Source of the DNA: Bacteroidota bacterium
Lineage (GTDB): Bacteria > Bacteroidota > Bacteroidia > Bacteroidales > F082
Assembly: GCA_024276895.1 (NCBI GenBank)
Contig: JAJRWG010000248.1
Span: forward strand, 1-40,642
Length of the DNA: 40,642 bases
Direction of reading: 5' to 3'
This document shows positions 19,470 to 30,546 of the stretch, piece by piece. Numbering within the stretch: position 1 is the stretch's first letter; each line of letters starts with the position of its first letter. The translations under genes and the position numbers were made by a program. Below the pieces are notes generated by a model, which saw nothing but the letters and a program-made list of their open reading frames with translations, searched no databases and was not told the DNA's origin.

Positions 19470-20714
19470 ATGGTAAAGTACGATAAGTTCATGCTTGACA
19501 ATGGTCTGACGGTGTTGGTTCATCGTGACAGCACCACACCCATGACGGCCATGAACCTCATTTACAAGGTGGGTTCAAGGGATGAACAGCCCGACAAAAC
19601 CGGCTTTGCCCACTTGTTCGAGCACCTGATGTTCGGCGGTTCGGTAAACATTCCCAAGTACGACGAACCCCTGCAGCGTGCCGGCGGCTAGAACAACGCC
19701 TTTACCAACAGCGATTTTACCGATTACTACCTGACCATCCCCACCACCAACCTGGAAACGGCTTTCTGGCTTGAGTCGGACCGCATGCTTTCGCTGGCCT
19801 TCACACCCAAAAGCCTCGACGTGCAACGCCAGGTGGTCATCGAAGAATTCAAACAAAATTACCTGAACCAGCCTTACGGCGATGTTTACCTGCTGCTTAA
19901 ACCGCTTGCTTACAAAAAACATCCCTATCGTTGGAACACTATCGGCAAGGAAATCAGCCACATACGCGATGCAAACATGGATGAGGTAAAGGCTTTCTAC
20001 GAAAAGTTTTACCGTCCCGACAATGCCATTTTAAGTATCGCCGGCGATGTGGAAACCGGCTACATCCGCGACCTGGCCGAGAAATGGTTCGGCCCCGTAC
20101 CGGCAGGAAAAAAATCGAAAAACATTTATCCCGAAGAACCCGAGCAGCAGCAACCCAGGGAACTGAAGGTGGAACGCAGGGTGCCCCAAAATGCCATTTA
20201 CCTGGCCTGGCACATGCCGGCCCGTACAGACCGTCGGTTTTACACTTTTGACCTGATCTCTGACATCCTCTCTAACGGCAACTCATCACGCCTTTTTCAA
20301 AAGCTCGTCAAAAACCGACAGTTGTTTTCCGATATCAATGCCTTTGTGACGGGTGACCTGGACAAAGGCCTTTTTATTATCAGCGGAAAACTGATCAACG
20401 GGACAGCCGGCAGTGAAGCTGCCGATGCCATTCAGCAGGAACTGGACTTGCTGCATACACAGCCGGTGTCGGAGGACGAAATGCAAAAAGTGAAAAACAA
20501 AATCGAATCGAACCTCGTTTTCTCAAAATTGTCGGTACTGAACAAGGCCATGAGCCTGGGGTATTATGAAATGCTGGGTGATGCAGGGCGCGTAAATGAT
20601 GAGATTGACAGTTACCGGAGGGTCAGGGCTGAGGAAATCACGCAGGAGGCCGTCGGTCTGTTCACCCAGAACAAAAGAAACACCTTGTTTTACCAGGTAC
20701 AAAAAAATGATTGA
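19470..20714 (+). pseudogene. M16 family zinc peptidase (catalytic-type subunit), interrupted by in-frame TAG at 19689-19691
   Basis: HxxEH motif HLFEHLMF; ORFs 19470..19691 and 19785..20714 are in the same frame, joined by PLQRAGG-*-NNAFTNSDFTDYYLTIPTTNLETAFWLESDRML. Confidence 0.88.
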
Positions 20715-22002
20715 GATGTTGAACAGGCAACAAATACCCGCACTTGGCAAGCCTGACCGGCTGAATCTGAAAGAACCGGATTGCCTGACCCTTGAAAACG
20801 GGGTGGAGTTGTTTGTCATCAACGCCGGCAACGAGCCTGTCACACGGATTGACCTTGTTCTGCAGGCAGGCTCGGTTCATCAGCACAAAAAACTGGTTTC
20901 GGGTTCCGTCGGCAGTTTGCTGAAGGAAGGAACAAGCAGCCTGACCGCTTTACAGATCGCTGAGGAACTGGACTACCACGGGGCTTATTTTGATGTGAAC
21001 GCCTCAAAAGATACAACTACGGTTACACTATTTTCCCTCACCAGGCATTTGACCAAACTGGTTCCATTGCTTTCGGCCATTTTTAACGATGCGGTATTCC
21101 CTGAAGATGAGCTGCGTATTTACCTTACCCGCAGGAAACAGGAGTTCCTGGTGAACATCGAAAAAGTGCGATTCAAAGCTTCACTGGAATTCAACAAACT
21201 TGTTTTCGGGAAAAATACAGCCTATGGACAAGTGCTTGAGGAAAGTGATTTCGACCTGCTGGAAAGATCCGACCTGCTGGATTTCTACAATGCCCGTTAC
21301 ATACCGGAAAACACCTACATCATTCTTAGCGGCAAAGTGGATGATTCGGTCACAGCAATGATTGAAGAGCATTTTGGCAGGGGGTGGTCCAAAGGAAGCG
21401 GCGTGAAGCCGCCCAGGCTGAGTTATGCCTCCGTTGATCCGCTCAAGGAACAGTTTGTCAAGAAAAAAGGCAGCATGCAGTCGGCCATTCAAGTGGGACG
21501 GCAGATTGTCAGCAAGCTCCACCCCGATTACAACCGCTTTGTGCTGCTCAATACAATCCTCGGTGGTTATTTCGGTTCGCGGCTGATGTCGAATTTACGG
21601 GAGGACAAAGGTTACACCTACGGCGTGAACTCTTTCGTTGCCAACTACGTTCATGGCGGTTATTTTGCTGTGGCAACGCAGGTCAACGCCGGGCACACTC
21701 AAGCCGCGCTGGATGAAATTTTCAAGGAAGTCAGACTGCTCAGGGAGAAAGAAGTCAGCGATGAGGAACTGAGCCTGGTGAAGAACTACATTTACGGCAC
21801 CTTTTTACGTAATTTCGACGGGCCCTTTGCCCTTGCCGAGCGCTTCAGGGCTGTCAGGGATTTCGGCCTCGGCTTTGACTTTTACAGAAAAAGCCTCGAC
21901 GAAATACTGTCAACCGATGCCCGCCAGTTGCTCGAAACCGCCAATAAATACCTGCAGGCCGAAGACCTTTACAGACTCGTGGTGGGCGAGATGGGAGGGT
22001 GA
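20707..22002 (+). CDS. M16 family peptidase homologue lacking HxxEH (non-catalytic-type subunit)
   Basis: SVGSLLKEGTSSLTALQIAEELDYHGAYFDVNASKDTT; GSRLMSNLREDKGYTYGVNSF. Overlaps the 3' end of the first M16 gene. Confidence 0.9.
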   Translation: MIEMLNRQQIPALGKPDRLNLKEPDCLTLENGVELFVINAGNEPVTRIDLVLQAGSVHQHKKLVSGSVGSLLKEGTSSLTALQIAEELDYHGAYFDVNASKDTTTVTLFSLTRHLTKLVPLLSAIFNDAVFPEDELRIYLTRRKQEFLVNIEKVRFKASLEFNKLVFGKNTAYGQVLEESDFDLLERSDLLDFYNARYIPENTYIILSGKVDDSVTAMIEEHFGRGWSKGSGVKPPRLSYASVDPLKEQFVKKKGSMQSAIQVGRQIVSKLHPDYNRFVLLNTILGGYFGSRLMSNLREDKGYTYGVNSFVANYVHGGYFAVATQVNAGHTQAALDEIFKEVRLLREKEVSDEELSLVKNYIYGTFLRNFDGPFALAERFRAVRDFGLGFDFYRKSLDEILSTDARQLLETANKYLQAEDLYRLVVGEMGG

Positions 22003-22004
22003 GT

Positions 22005-22077
22005 GGTGATTTGTGATTTGTGATTGGTGATTAGTGATTGCCGACTGGCGACTGTTGACTGCCGACTGCCGACTATC
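22005..22077. repeat. Degenerate low-complexity repeat (GTGATTTGTGATTTGTGATT...GCCGACTGCCGACT)
   Basis: Begins right after the M16 stop; first half resembles 3691-3748. Confidence 0.8.
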
Positions 22078-22112
22078 AATAAACGCCCGTTGAGCAGAAA
22101 AAATGACAACCA

Positions 22113-24137
22113 TTGAAATTTCTTTTTTGGCATACGATTCTGTTTTTACTCTTGTTTACATTTTCGGCGGGAGCGCAGGAGTCCGCTGTATTCAGTTGTC
22201 TGCAGGTAAATGATGACGGCAGCGCGACCCTTTGGTTTCAGGCACCGCCCGACGCGGCAGACGTGTTGCAGTACGACATTTTTTACTCGGCCAACGGGAC
22301 CACATTCACAAACACAGGAAGTGTTCCCGGCGGGGCTGGCGGAAGCCTCAGCTACACCCACACCGGTGCACAGGCGGGAACGGGATCACGGTTTTACTAC
22401 ATCGAAACTGTTTACAGCAGCAGCACTTTCCGCTCCGAAACCCTGCAAACCATCTACCTCCAGCTGGACAACAACGCACCTGATTTCAACCAGGCTGACT
22501 TATTCTGGAATGCGGTGAGCAATCCCCTGCCCGGGGGATCGTCAACACTTTACCGGATTTTCTGGGATTACCCCTCGGGAAGCTGGCAGTTTGTTAACGA
22601 AACGGAGAACCTGCAATTTTCCATGCCGGTGATCGTGTGCAACGACTCCATCAATTTCAGGATCGAGATCGAAAACAGCACGGGCTGCTCGTCGGTGTCC
22701 AACTTAAGGGGCAACTGGTTCAGGAACGTAGTGGAGCCTGCCATTCCGGTCATCGACTCCATCAGTGTGGATGCCGACGAACACATCATCATGGGGTGGG
22801 AGCCCGTTCCCACGGCAGCGGCCTACATCATTTACCGCTGGGAAGGCATCTGGAACCCCATTGACACGGTCTTTGGCCTGAACAATAATTTCTACACCGA
22901 CACCGTCCCCAATGCCTGCGCTGAAAACATTGCCTATTCGGTGGCTACCATCGACACCTGCGGCAGCAGCGGGCCGAAGGACGAAAACAAGCAGCGACGG
23001 AACATGCGCATCGATACCATTGTGCACAACACCTGCGATGCTTCCATTACCCTGAACTGGACGAAGTACCGCGTGCCGCAGCCCGAAAACTATGAAATCT
23101 GGTTCAGCGAAAACGGGGCTGCGTTTCAAAAAGCGGGCGAAGTGCCGGCCACCGACAGTGTGTTTGTCCACAGCGGCGTGAACAACGGGGTGAACTACAT
23201 TTATTACGTGCATTGCAGTTTCGCTACGGGAAGCTCAACCACCTGCCGCAAGTCCGTCAATACCTTTTCTTACACCGAACCCCGGTTCGTTTACCTGGCC
23301 AATGCCGATGTGCTGCCGGAGCAGGAAATTGAGCTGACGGCGGAGGTTGACCTGGATGTTGTTGCCGGCTGGTGGGACATTTACCGTACCGATCCGGGGA
23401 GTTCTTCTCCCCAGCAAATTGCAAGCGTCAGCCGGACGGACGTGAACAGCAATCCACTTGTTTACGTGGATCAGGATGCTGAGCCCGGCACCGGACCTTA
23501 CACCTATTTCATCCGGGTGCTGGACAGTTGCGGCTTCGAAAAACTGGAATCCAACCCGCTGAAAACCATTCACCTGTCGGGTGAAATTGTGGACGACAAA
23601 ACCAACAACCTGCGCTGGACGGCCTTTGAAGGCTGGGATGCCCCTGTGGAAAAATACTACATTTTCAGGATGATGGGTGAGCAGGAACCCACAACCCCCA
23701 TCGATTCGGTGGATGCAACAATGTTTGAGTACACCGACGACTATTCCGCTCTCGGCAATGTGGACGGGCGTTTTGTATATTGGGTGCAGGCTGTTGAGCA
23801 GAACGGAAACGTTTACAATTACAAGGAAAAAGCCAGGTCGAACCGCCTGCACTTGTTTCTGGAAGCGCGGGTTTATTTTGCCAATGCTTTCAAACCCGGC
23901 GGGGTTATGCCGGTGTTCAAGCCCATCTTCCGCTTTTTCAGCGGGACGGCCTACATCTTCCAGATTTACAACCGCTGGGGGCAACTTATTTTTGAAACTT
24001 CCGATCCCGAAGAAGGCTGGACGGGCGAATACAAAGGAAACCGCGCTGCGCAGGGTGTTTACATCTATCATCTTTCCTACCGGGATGTTTACGGAAAAGC
24101 CGTTGTGCTGAGGGGGACGCTGACCGTACTTTATTAA
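22113..24137 (+). CDS. Secreted multidomain protein (FnIII-like repeats) with gliding-motility/T9SS type B C-terminal domain
   Basis: Signal peptide; repeated YxIYR/WxxY segments; C-terminus FANAFKPGGVMPVFKPIFRFFSGTAYIFQIYNRWGQLIFETSDPEEGWTGEYKGNRAAQGVYIYHLSYRD. TTG/ATG choice near 22113 uncertain. Confidence 0.85.
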   Translation: MKFLFWHTILFLLLFTFSAGAQESAVFSCLQVNDDGSATLWFQAPPDAADVLQYDIFYSANGTTFTNTGSVPGGAGGSLSYTHTGAQAGTGSRFYYIETVYSSSTFRSETLQTIYLQLDNNAPDFNQADLFWNAVSNPLPGGSSTLYRIFWDYPSGSWQFVNETENLQFSMPVIVCNDSINFRIEIENSTGCSSVSNLRGNWFRNVVEPAIPVIDSISVDADEHIIMGWEPVPTAAAYIIYRWEGIWNPIDTVFGLNNNFYTDTVPNACAENIAYSVATIDTCGSSGPKDENKQRRNMRIDTIVHNTCDASITLNWTKYRVPQPENYEIWFSENGAAFQKAGEVPATDSVFVHSGVNNGVNYIYYVHCSFATGSSTTCRKSVNTFSYTEPRFVYLANADVLPEQEIELTAEVDLDVVAGWWDIYRTDPGSSSPQQIASVSRTDVNSNPLVYVDQDAEPGTGPYTYFIRVLDSCGFEKLESNPLKTIHLSGEIVDDKTNNLRWTAFEGWDAPVEKYYIFRMMGEQEPTTPIDSVDATMFEYTDDYSALGNVDGRFVYWVQAVEQNGNVYNYKEKARSNRLHLFLEARVYFANAFKPGGVMPVFKPIFRFFSGTAYIFQIYNRWGQLIFETSDPEEGWTGEYKGNRAAQGVYIYHLSYRDVYGKAVVLRGTLTVLY

Positions 24138-24165
24138 AAAAACGTTTCAGGAAAAAAACCTGCAC

Positions 24166-24231
24166 AGTCGTCAGACCACTGAAGAAAAGTTTTTCAGGGC
24201 AGTGAAATATTACAAAAGTGGTCAGACGACT
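24166..24231 (-). repeat. Dispersed palindrome family 1, copy C (66 bp, inverted relative to A and B)
   Basis: Reverse complement AGTCGTCTGACCACTTTTG...CTTTTCTTCAGTGGTCTGACGACT aligns with copy A. Confidence 0.9.
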
Positions 24232-24251
24232 AGAATAATTTCTAATCTATC

Positions 24252-24281
24252 TTGTAATACCGGAAACTTTACTTATATTTG
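24252..24281 (+). promoter_or_regulatory. Promoter TTG-N19-TATATTTG
   Basis: -33/-7 spacing and TAnnTTTG consensus, 28 bp before the ATPase start. Confidence 0.5.
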
Positions 24282-24308
24282 TCATGTTTTAGATGAAAGA
24301 ATATACTT

Positions 24309-25628
24309 ATGGATTTGAAAACAACGATAAAAGAGGTCATCAGTATTTTTCACGCTTCTCCAAAGGTAAAATGTACTGAACGCAATTTAAAACTTCCTGT
24401 TGATTCCGGGAGAGTGGTTGCCGTTTTAGGTGTTCGCCGGAGCGGAAAGACCTATCTTTTGTTTGACACGATAAACAGGATTGTGAAAGCGGGAGTTCCG
24501 AAAAAGAACATTTTGTACATCAACTTCGAGGATGAAAGATTGCTGCTCAGGCAAAGCGAACTGGATCTGGTCCTGCAGGCCTACCGCGAATTGTACCCGG
24601 ACGTACGGGATGCGGATATTTGGTTCTTTTTTGACGAAATCCAGAACATTGAGGGCTGGGAAAAATTTGTCAGACGCATTCACGACAGTGTCAGCAGGCA
24701 TATTTTTATCAGCGGTTCAAACTCTGTTTTTCTGTCGTCCGATATTGCTACCACATTGCGGGGAAGAAGCATGAATTTTGAAGTTTACCCTTTTTCCTTC
24801 GACGAATATTTGCGCCATCTGAAAGTTGAGCAAAACATTTACCATCCCAACAGCAGAGCTGCGATCATCAACCGTTACTACGACTATTTGTCGTTCGGCG
24901 GCTTCCCGGAAACCATAGGTTTGGATGCGAGGTTGCGCAACGAAACCCTGCGCAATTATTTTTACGTGATGCTTTACAAGGACCTCATTGAGCGGTACAA
25001 AATATCCTCTGCTTCCACTCTCAAACGATTCATCGAAAAGATTGCCGGGAATATCACAAAGCCTTTTTCGGTAAATAAAATATACAACGATCTTCGCTCG
25101 CAGGGCCTCAGGGTTGACAAAAACATGCTTTATGAAATCAGCAGTTTTGTTGAGAATATTTATCTGGCTTTCGGCGTGGCTAAATTCGATTATTCGGAAA
25201 ACAAGCGCACGGCATCGCTCAATAAAATGTATTTTATTGACAATGGCTTGCTGAAAGCACTTGCACCCGGGTTCTCGGTAAATTATGGAAAGCTCCTGGA
25301 AAACGCTGTTTTTCTCTATTTGAAGCAAAACCATGGGGACCTCTATGAGAAAAACATCTTTTACCATAAATCGAAACAAGAGTGCGATTTTGTGATTTGC
25401 GAAAGCAATAGGGTGGTCGCTGTTTTGCAGGTTAGTCATCAGCTCCTGGAAGAAACAACTTACAAGCGGGAACTTAAAGGCCTGATGGAAGCCATGAAAG
25501 CTTATGGGCTTTCAAAAGGCTATGTTGTTACTTCGGAACAGGAAGAAACCTATTTTCACGAAGGCTTTACGATTGAAATATTACCGGCGTATAAAGTTTT
25601 CATAAATCCGGACTTTAAATTTCGCTGA
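24309..25628 (+). CDS. AAA_14/DUF4143 family ATPase
   Basis: Walker A GVRRSGKTYLLF; Walker B-like IWFFFDEIQN; C-terminal ECDFVI nuclease-like segment typical of DUF4143 proteins. Confidence 0.9.
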   Translation: MDLKTTIKEVISIFHASPKVKCTERNLKLPVDSGRVVAVLGVRRSGKTYLLFDTINRIVKAGVPKKNILYINFEDERLLLRQSELDLVLQAYRELYPDVRDADIWFFFDEIQNIEGWEKFVRRIHDSVSRHIFISGSNSVFLSSDIATTLRGRSMNFEVYPFSFDEYLRHLKVEQNIYHPNSRAAIINRYYDYLSFGGFPETIGLDARLRNETLRNYFYVMLYKDLIERYKISSASTLKRFIEKIAGNITKPFSVNKIYNDLRSQGLRVDKNMLYEISSFVENIYLAFGVAKFDYSENKRTASLNKMYFIDNGLLKALAPGFSVNYGKLLENAVFLYLKQNHGDLYEKNIFYHKSKQECDFVICESNRVVAVLQVSHQLLEETTYKRELKGLMEAMKAYGLSKGYVVTSEQEETYFHEGFTIEILPAYKVFINPDFKFR

Positions 25629-25791
25629 ACATTCGCCACCCGTCCAAAGCGCATCGGCTTCCTTTGGTTCCGGCGCCTGATTTTCCAAAGTTCCAAACTT
25701 TGGAAAAGTTTCACCTCCTCCGATTTATTAAACATTGTTAAACTTCGTTTACACCCTGCCGGAAGCCTGCAAATCGTATTGTTAAATTCGG

Positions 25792-25799
25792 TACTTTTG
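25792..25799 (+). promoter_or_regulatory. Bacteroidetes -7 box TACTTTTG upstream of guaB
   Basis: TAnnTTTG 24 bp upstream of the ATG. Confidence 0.4.
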
Positions 25800-25810
25800 C
25801 GCAATTTTAA

Positions 25811-27298
<1,488 letters not shown>

Positions 27299-27470
27299 GA
27301 CAATGCGGGAATGTTGGAATATTTGGTTAAGTGGGTTTTTAATTTTTGAAGATGTTAACGGAAAAGGAAATTTCTATTAAGGGATTAAAAACGAGGACGA
27401 AGAAATTTGCTGCTGACGTTATTTTCTTCACAAACTTGTTAAAAAAATGAAATTGTCAAAACATAAAAAC

Positions 27471-27513
27471 CATTCATGTATTGATGCATTCGCGCATTCA
27501 TGCATTCAACCAT
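27471..27513. repeat. Low-complexity CATTCATG/GCATTC repeat
   Basis: cattcatgtattgatgcattcgcgcattcatgcattcaacc just before the PPIase start. Confidence 0.6.
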
Positions 27514-27530
27514 TAAAAAACCTTAGACGA

Positions 27531-29558
27531 ATGAAACGAAAACCTGATTGGCGTAAAGCCCTGATCGTTGTGATTGCCCTTTTCTCTTTTAGCGCTTTTA
27601 CCTTCGGGCAAAGTTCATTGGACAAGAAAACACTGGTAACCATCGGCAATGAAAAAGTAAGCGTTGGCGAGTTTTTACGCATTTACGAGAAGAACAATTC
27701 GGTGGCTGCTGACGAAAGTGCACAATCGATAAAGGATTACCTGGACCTTTTCATCAATTTTAAACTCAAGGTTGCCGAAGCTAAGGCCTTGAAAATGGAT
27801 ACCCTTGCCTCTTTCAGGAAAGAGCTGGCCGGTTACCGTGCCCAGCTTGCCAAACCTTATTTCAGGGACCAAAGCGTGAGCGAAGCCCTGCTGAAAGAAG
27901 CTTACCAACGCAAACTGATCGACGTCAGGGCGAGCCACATCCTGATCATGGTTGACCAGAATGCCACCCCGGAGGATACCCTGGCAGCCTACAATAAGAT
28001 TGTGAAGATCAGGCAGGAGATCATGGACGGTAAAGACTTTGCGGAAGCTGTCGTGGAATACTCCGACGACCCCTCGGCCAAAGACCGTGAAGCCATCCCC
28101 AACAAACAGCGGTTCCGTCCGGGCAACAAAGGCGATCTGGGTTATTTCACCGTTTTCAATATGGTTTACCCGTTCGAGAATGCGGCCTACAACACGCCGG
28201 TGGGTGAGGTTTCGCAGCCCGTCAGAACCCAGTACGGATACCATCTGGTGAAAGTTACCGACCGCAAAGATGCCCTGGGTACGGCACAGGTTGCCCACAT
28301 TTTCGTGCGGTTGAAGGTTCAGCCTTCCGAAGAAGAAATTCAGCAGGCACAGGAGAAGATCGACAATATTTACCAAAAGATCGTTGACGGAATGTCATTT
28401 GAAGACGCAGTGGTTGCGTATTCCGAAGACAAAGGCTCAGCCCAAAACGGCGGCAGATTGTCGAAATTTAGTTGCAACAGGGTGGTGCCTCAGTTTGTGC
28501 TGGCTGTCCAGTCATTGGATGTCGGCGAGATATCCGAACCTGTTCGTACCATGTACGGTTTCCACATCATCAAACTGTTGAACCGCAAAACACCGGGAAC
28601 TTTTGAGGAAGAAGAACAAAAACTCAAAGAACGTCTGGCGAAAGACGACCGTTCGCGCAAAAGCGAAGAGGCCGTCCTCAACCAGATCAAAAAGGCTTAC
28701 AAGCTGAAAATTTACGAAAAAGCAAAGCTGGATGTCTTTGCTGCCATCGACAGTACGGTGCTGGAGAAAAAATTTGTTGCCGACAGTATCGGCGAAATGA
28801 ACAAACCGGTGATGAAGATCGGCAACATGAAATTTAACCAGGACGATTTTGCCAACTACGTGGAAGGCGCTCAGCGCATCCAGGAAAACATCGACAAAGA
28901 TGTTTACCTCCAGCAGATGTTCGATAAGTTCGTGGATAAAAACTGCCTTGCTTACATGGACAAAAACCTGGAGAAGATCTATCCCGAGTTTGCCGCTTTG
29001 ATGCAGGAATACCACGATGGCATACTGCTGTTCAACCTCACCGACGAAAAAGTCTGGACCAAAGCGGTAAAAGACACTGTGGGACTTGAGAAATATTTTA
29101 ACGATCACCGTACCGACTACATGTGGGGCGAGCGGGTGGATGCAACGGTTTACCAAATCCGGAACCTGGCAGATGTTGAACGGGTGAAAAAAATCATCAG
29201 TGAAAACGAAAACGACGGCGATATCGCGCAGATATTCGACAAAGACAGCATCAGGTCGGTCAGGATCATCCCCGACACTTACGAGAAGGGTGACGACAAA
29301 TACGTTGACCAGGTGAAGTGGAAAGAAGGCAACATCCAGCAGATTGACTCGGACGTGGAAGACATGGTCACCATTGTAAAGATCAGGAAAGTACGTAAAC
29401 CGGTGGGTAAACAACTTGACGAAGCCCGCGGGCTGGTTACTGCCGATTATCAGAACTGGCTCGAAGAGCAGTGGATTCAGGAATTAAAAGCAAAATATCC
29501 CGTGCTGGTTAACGAAGAAGTTCTGTCGGAACTGCTGGCTGAAAGGGGTGCGAAATAA
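27531..29558 (+). CDS. Periplasmic parvulin-type peptidyl-prolyl isomerase with two PpiC domains
   Basis: Repeated RASHILIMV...FAEAVVEYSDDPSA...GDLGYFTVFNMVYPFE and VAHIFVRL...FEDAVVAYSEDKGSAQNGGRL. Confidence 0.93.
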   Translation: MKRKPDWRKALIVVIALFSFSAFTFGQSSLDKKTLVTIGNEKVSVGEFLRIYEKNNSVAADESAQSIKDYLDLFINFKLKVAEAKALKMDTLASFRKELAGYRAQLAKPYFRDQSVSEALLKEAYQRKLIDVRASHILIMVDQNATPEDTLAAYNKIVKIRQEIMDGKDFAEAVVEYSDDPSAKDREAIPNKQRFRPGNKGDLGYFTVFNMVYPFENAAYNTPVGEVSQPVRTQYGYHLVKVTDRKDALGTAQVAHIFVRLKVQPSEEEIQQAQEKIDNIYQKIVDGMSFEDAVVAYSEDKGSAQNGGRLSKFSCNRVVPQFVLAVQSLDVGEISEPVRTMYGFHIIKLLNRKTPGTFEEEEQKLKERLAKDDRSRKSEEAVLNQIKKAYKLKIYEKAKLDVFAAIDSTVLEKKFVADSIGEMNKPVMKIGNMKFNQDDFANYVEGAQRIQENIDKDVYLQQMFDKFVDKNCLAYMDKNLEKIYPEFAALMQEYHDGILLFNLTDEKVWTKAVKDTVGLEKYFNDHRTDYMWGERVDATVYQIRNLADVERVKKIISENENDGDIAQIFDKDSIRSVRIIPDTYEKGDDKYVDQVKWKEGNIQQIDSDVEDMVTIVKIRKVRKPVGKQLDEARGLVTADYQNWLEEQWIQELKAKYPVLVNEEVLSELLAERGAK

Positions 29559-29667
29559 TCGCATTTTTGCAGCTTTCATACAACAATCCTGAAACACAGG
29601 CTTGCGGACGGGAAAAACCCATCGAACAAGTTTTGTTGAATTAGTTTCATTTAAACACGCCATCATT

Positions 29668-30546
29668 GTGTACGAACGCCCATTGGTTTTGAAAAGATTG
29701 TTCTTTTATACCCTGTTGCTCCTGGTGCTGAGCAGTTGCGATACCACCATGACTTCGGACAGCGACGATGCCATCCTGGCTAGGGTGCATAAAGAGTACC
29801 TGTATGCCTCGGACGTGCGCGATTTGATCCCTAAGAACACCACCCCACACGACAGCATTGTTTTGGTTAAAAGCTATGTAAGCAACTGGGTGCAGACAAA
29901 ACTGATAGCCCACCAGGCAAGCAGGAACCTGACCGACCAACAGATCAATTTCGACAAACAACTGGAAGACTACCGTAATTCACTCATCATTTACACCTAC
30001 GAACGTGAACTGATTAATCAGAATCTGGACACCGTTGTCTCGGAACAGGAAATCGAAGAATATTACAACAAGCATTTGGGTGACTTCGAATTGAAGGAAA
30101 ACATTGCCAAAGTTTATTACACGGTACTTGACTACGATCTGGAACAGGAAGATGATTTTGAGCAAATTTTCAAACTGCCCGACAGCCTGGTGTTCGATTC
30201 CCTGGAGTCATTCAGCAAAGCATATGCCCGTACTTATTTTTTGGATACGGCTACCTGGATGCGCTTCAGTGAGCTTCAGGAAATGGTCCCCATCGAGAAT
30301 TACAACCGCGATTTATTCCTCAACAACAGGAGGTTCTTTAAACTGTCGGACGGGAACAATGTTTATATGCTTAAATTTGTTGACTTTAAAATCAAAGATG
30401 ACACCTCGCCCCTGGATTTTAAACGGAACGTCATCAGAAATATCATTATTAACAAACGAAAAATAATGCTGGTAAAGAAAGTCAGAAACGACATTTACAA
30501 TAAGGCATTGCAAAACAATGAATTTGAGATCTATTATCAGGAGTAA
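29668..30546 (+). CDS. Lipoprotein, PPIase/SurA-associated hypothetical
   Basis: Lipobox-like LLLLVLSSCDTTM; lies between two SurA-like genes. Start uncertain (GTG 29668 or TTG 29686). Confidence 0.75.
   Translation: MYERPLVLKRLFFYTLLLLVLSSCDTTMTSDSDDAILARVHKEYLYASDVRDLIPKNTTPHDSIVLVKSYVSNWVQTKLIAHQASRNLTDQQINFDKQLEDYRNSLIIYTYERELINQNLDTVVSEQEIEEYYNKHLGDFELKENIAKVYYTVLDYDLEQEDDFEQIFKLPDSLVFDSLESFSKAYARTYFLDTATWMRFSELQEMVPIENYNRDLFLNNRRFFKLSDGNNVYMLKFVDFKIKDDTSPLDFKRNVIRNIIINKRKIMLVKKVRNDIYNKALQNNEFEIYYQE

Noticed and set aside
2667-19691. Tricorn TAA and M16 TAG stops as evidence for an alternative genetic code
   Set aside because: TAA and TAG both end many other genes in the window normally; single-base mutation or error is simpler.
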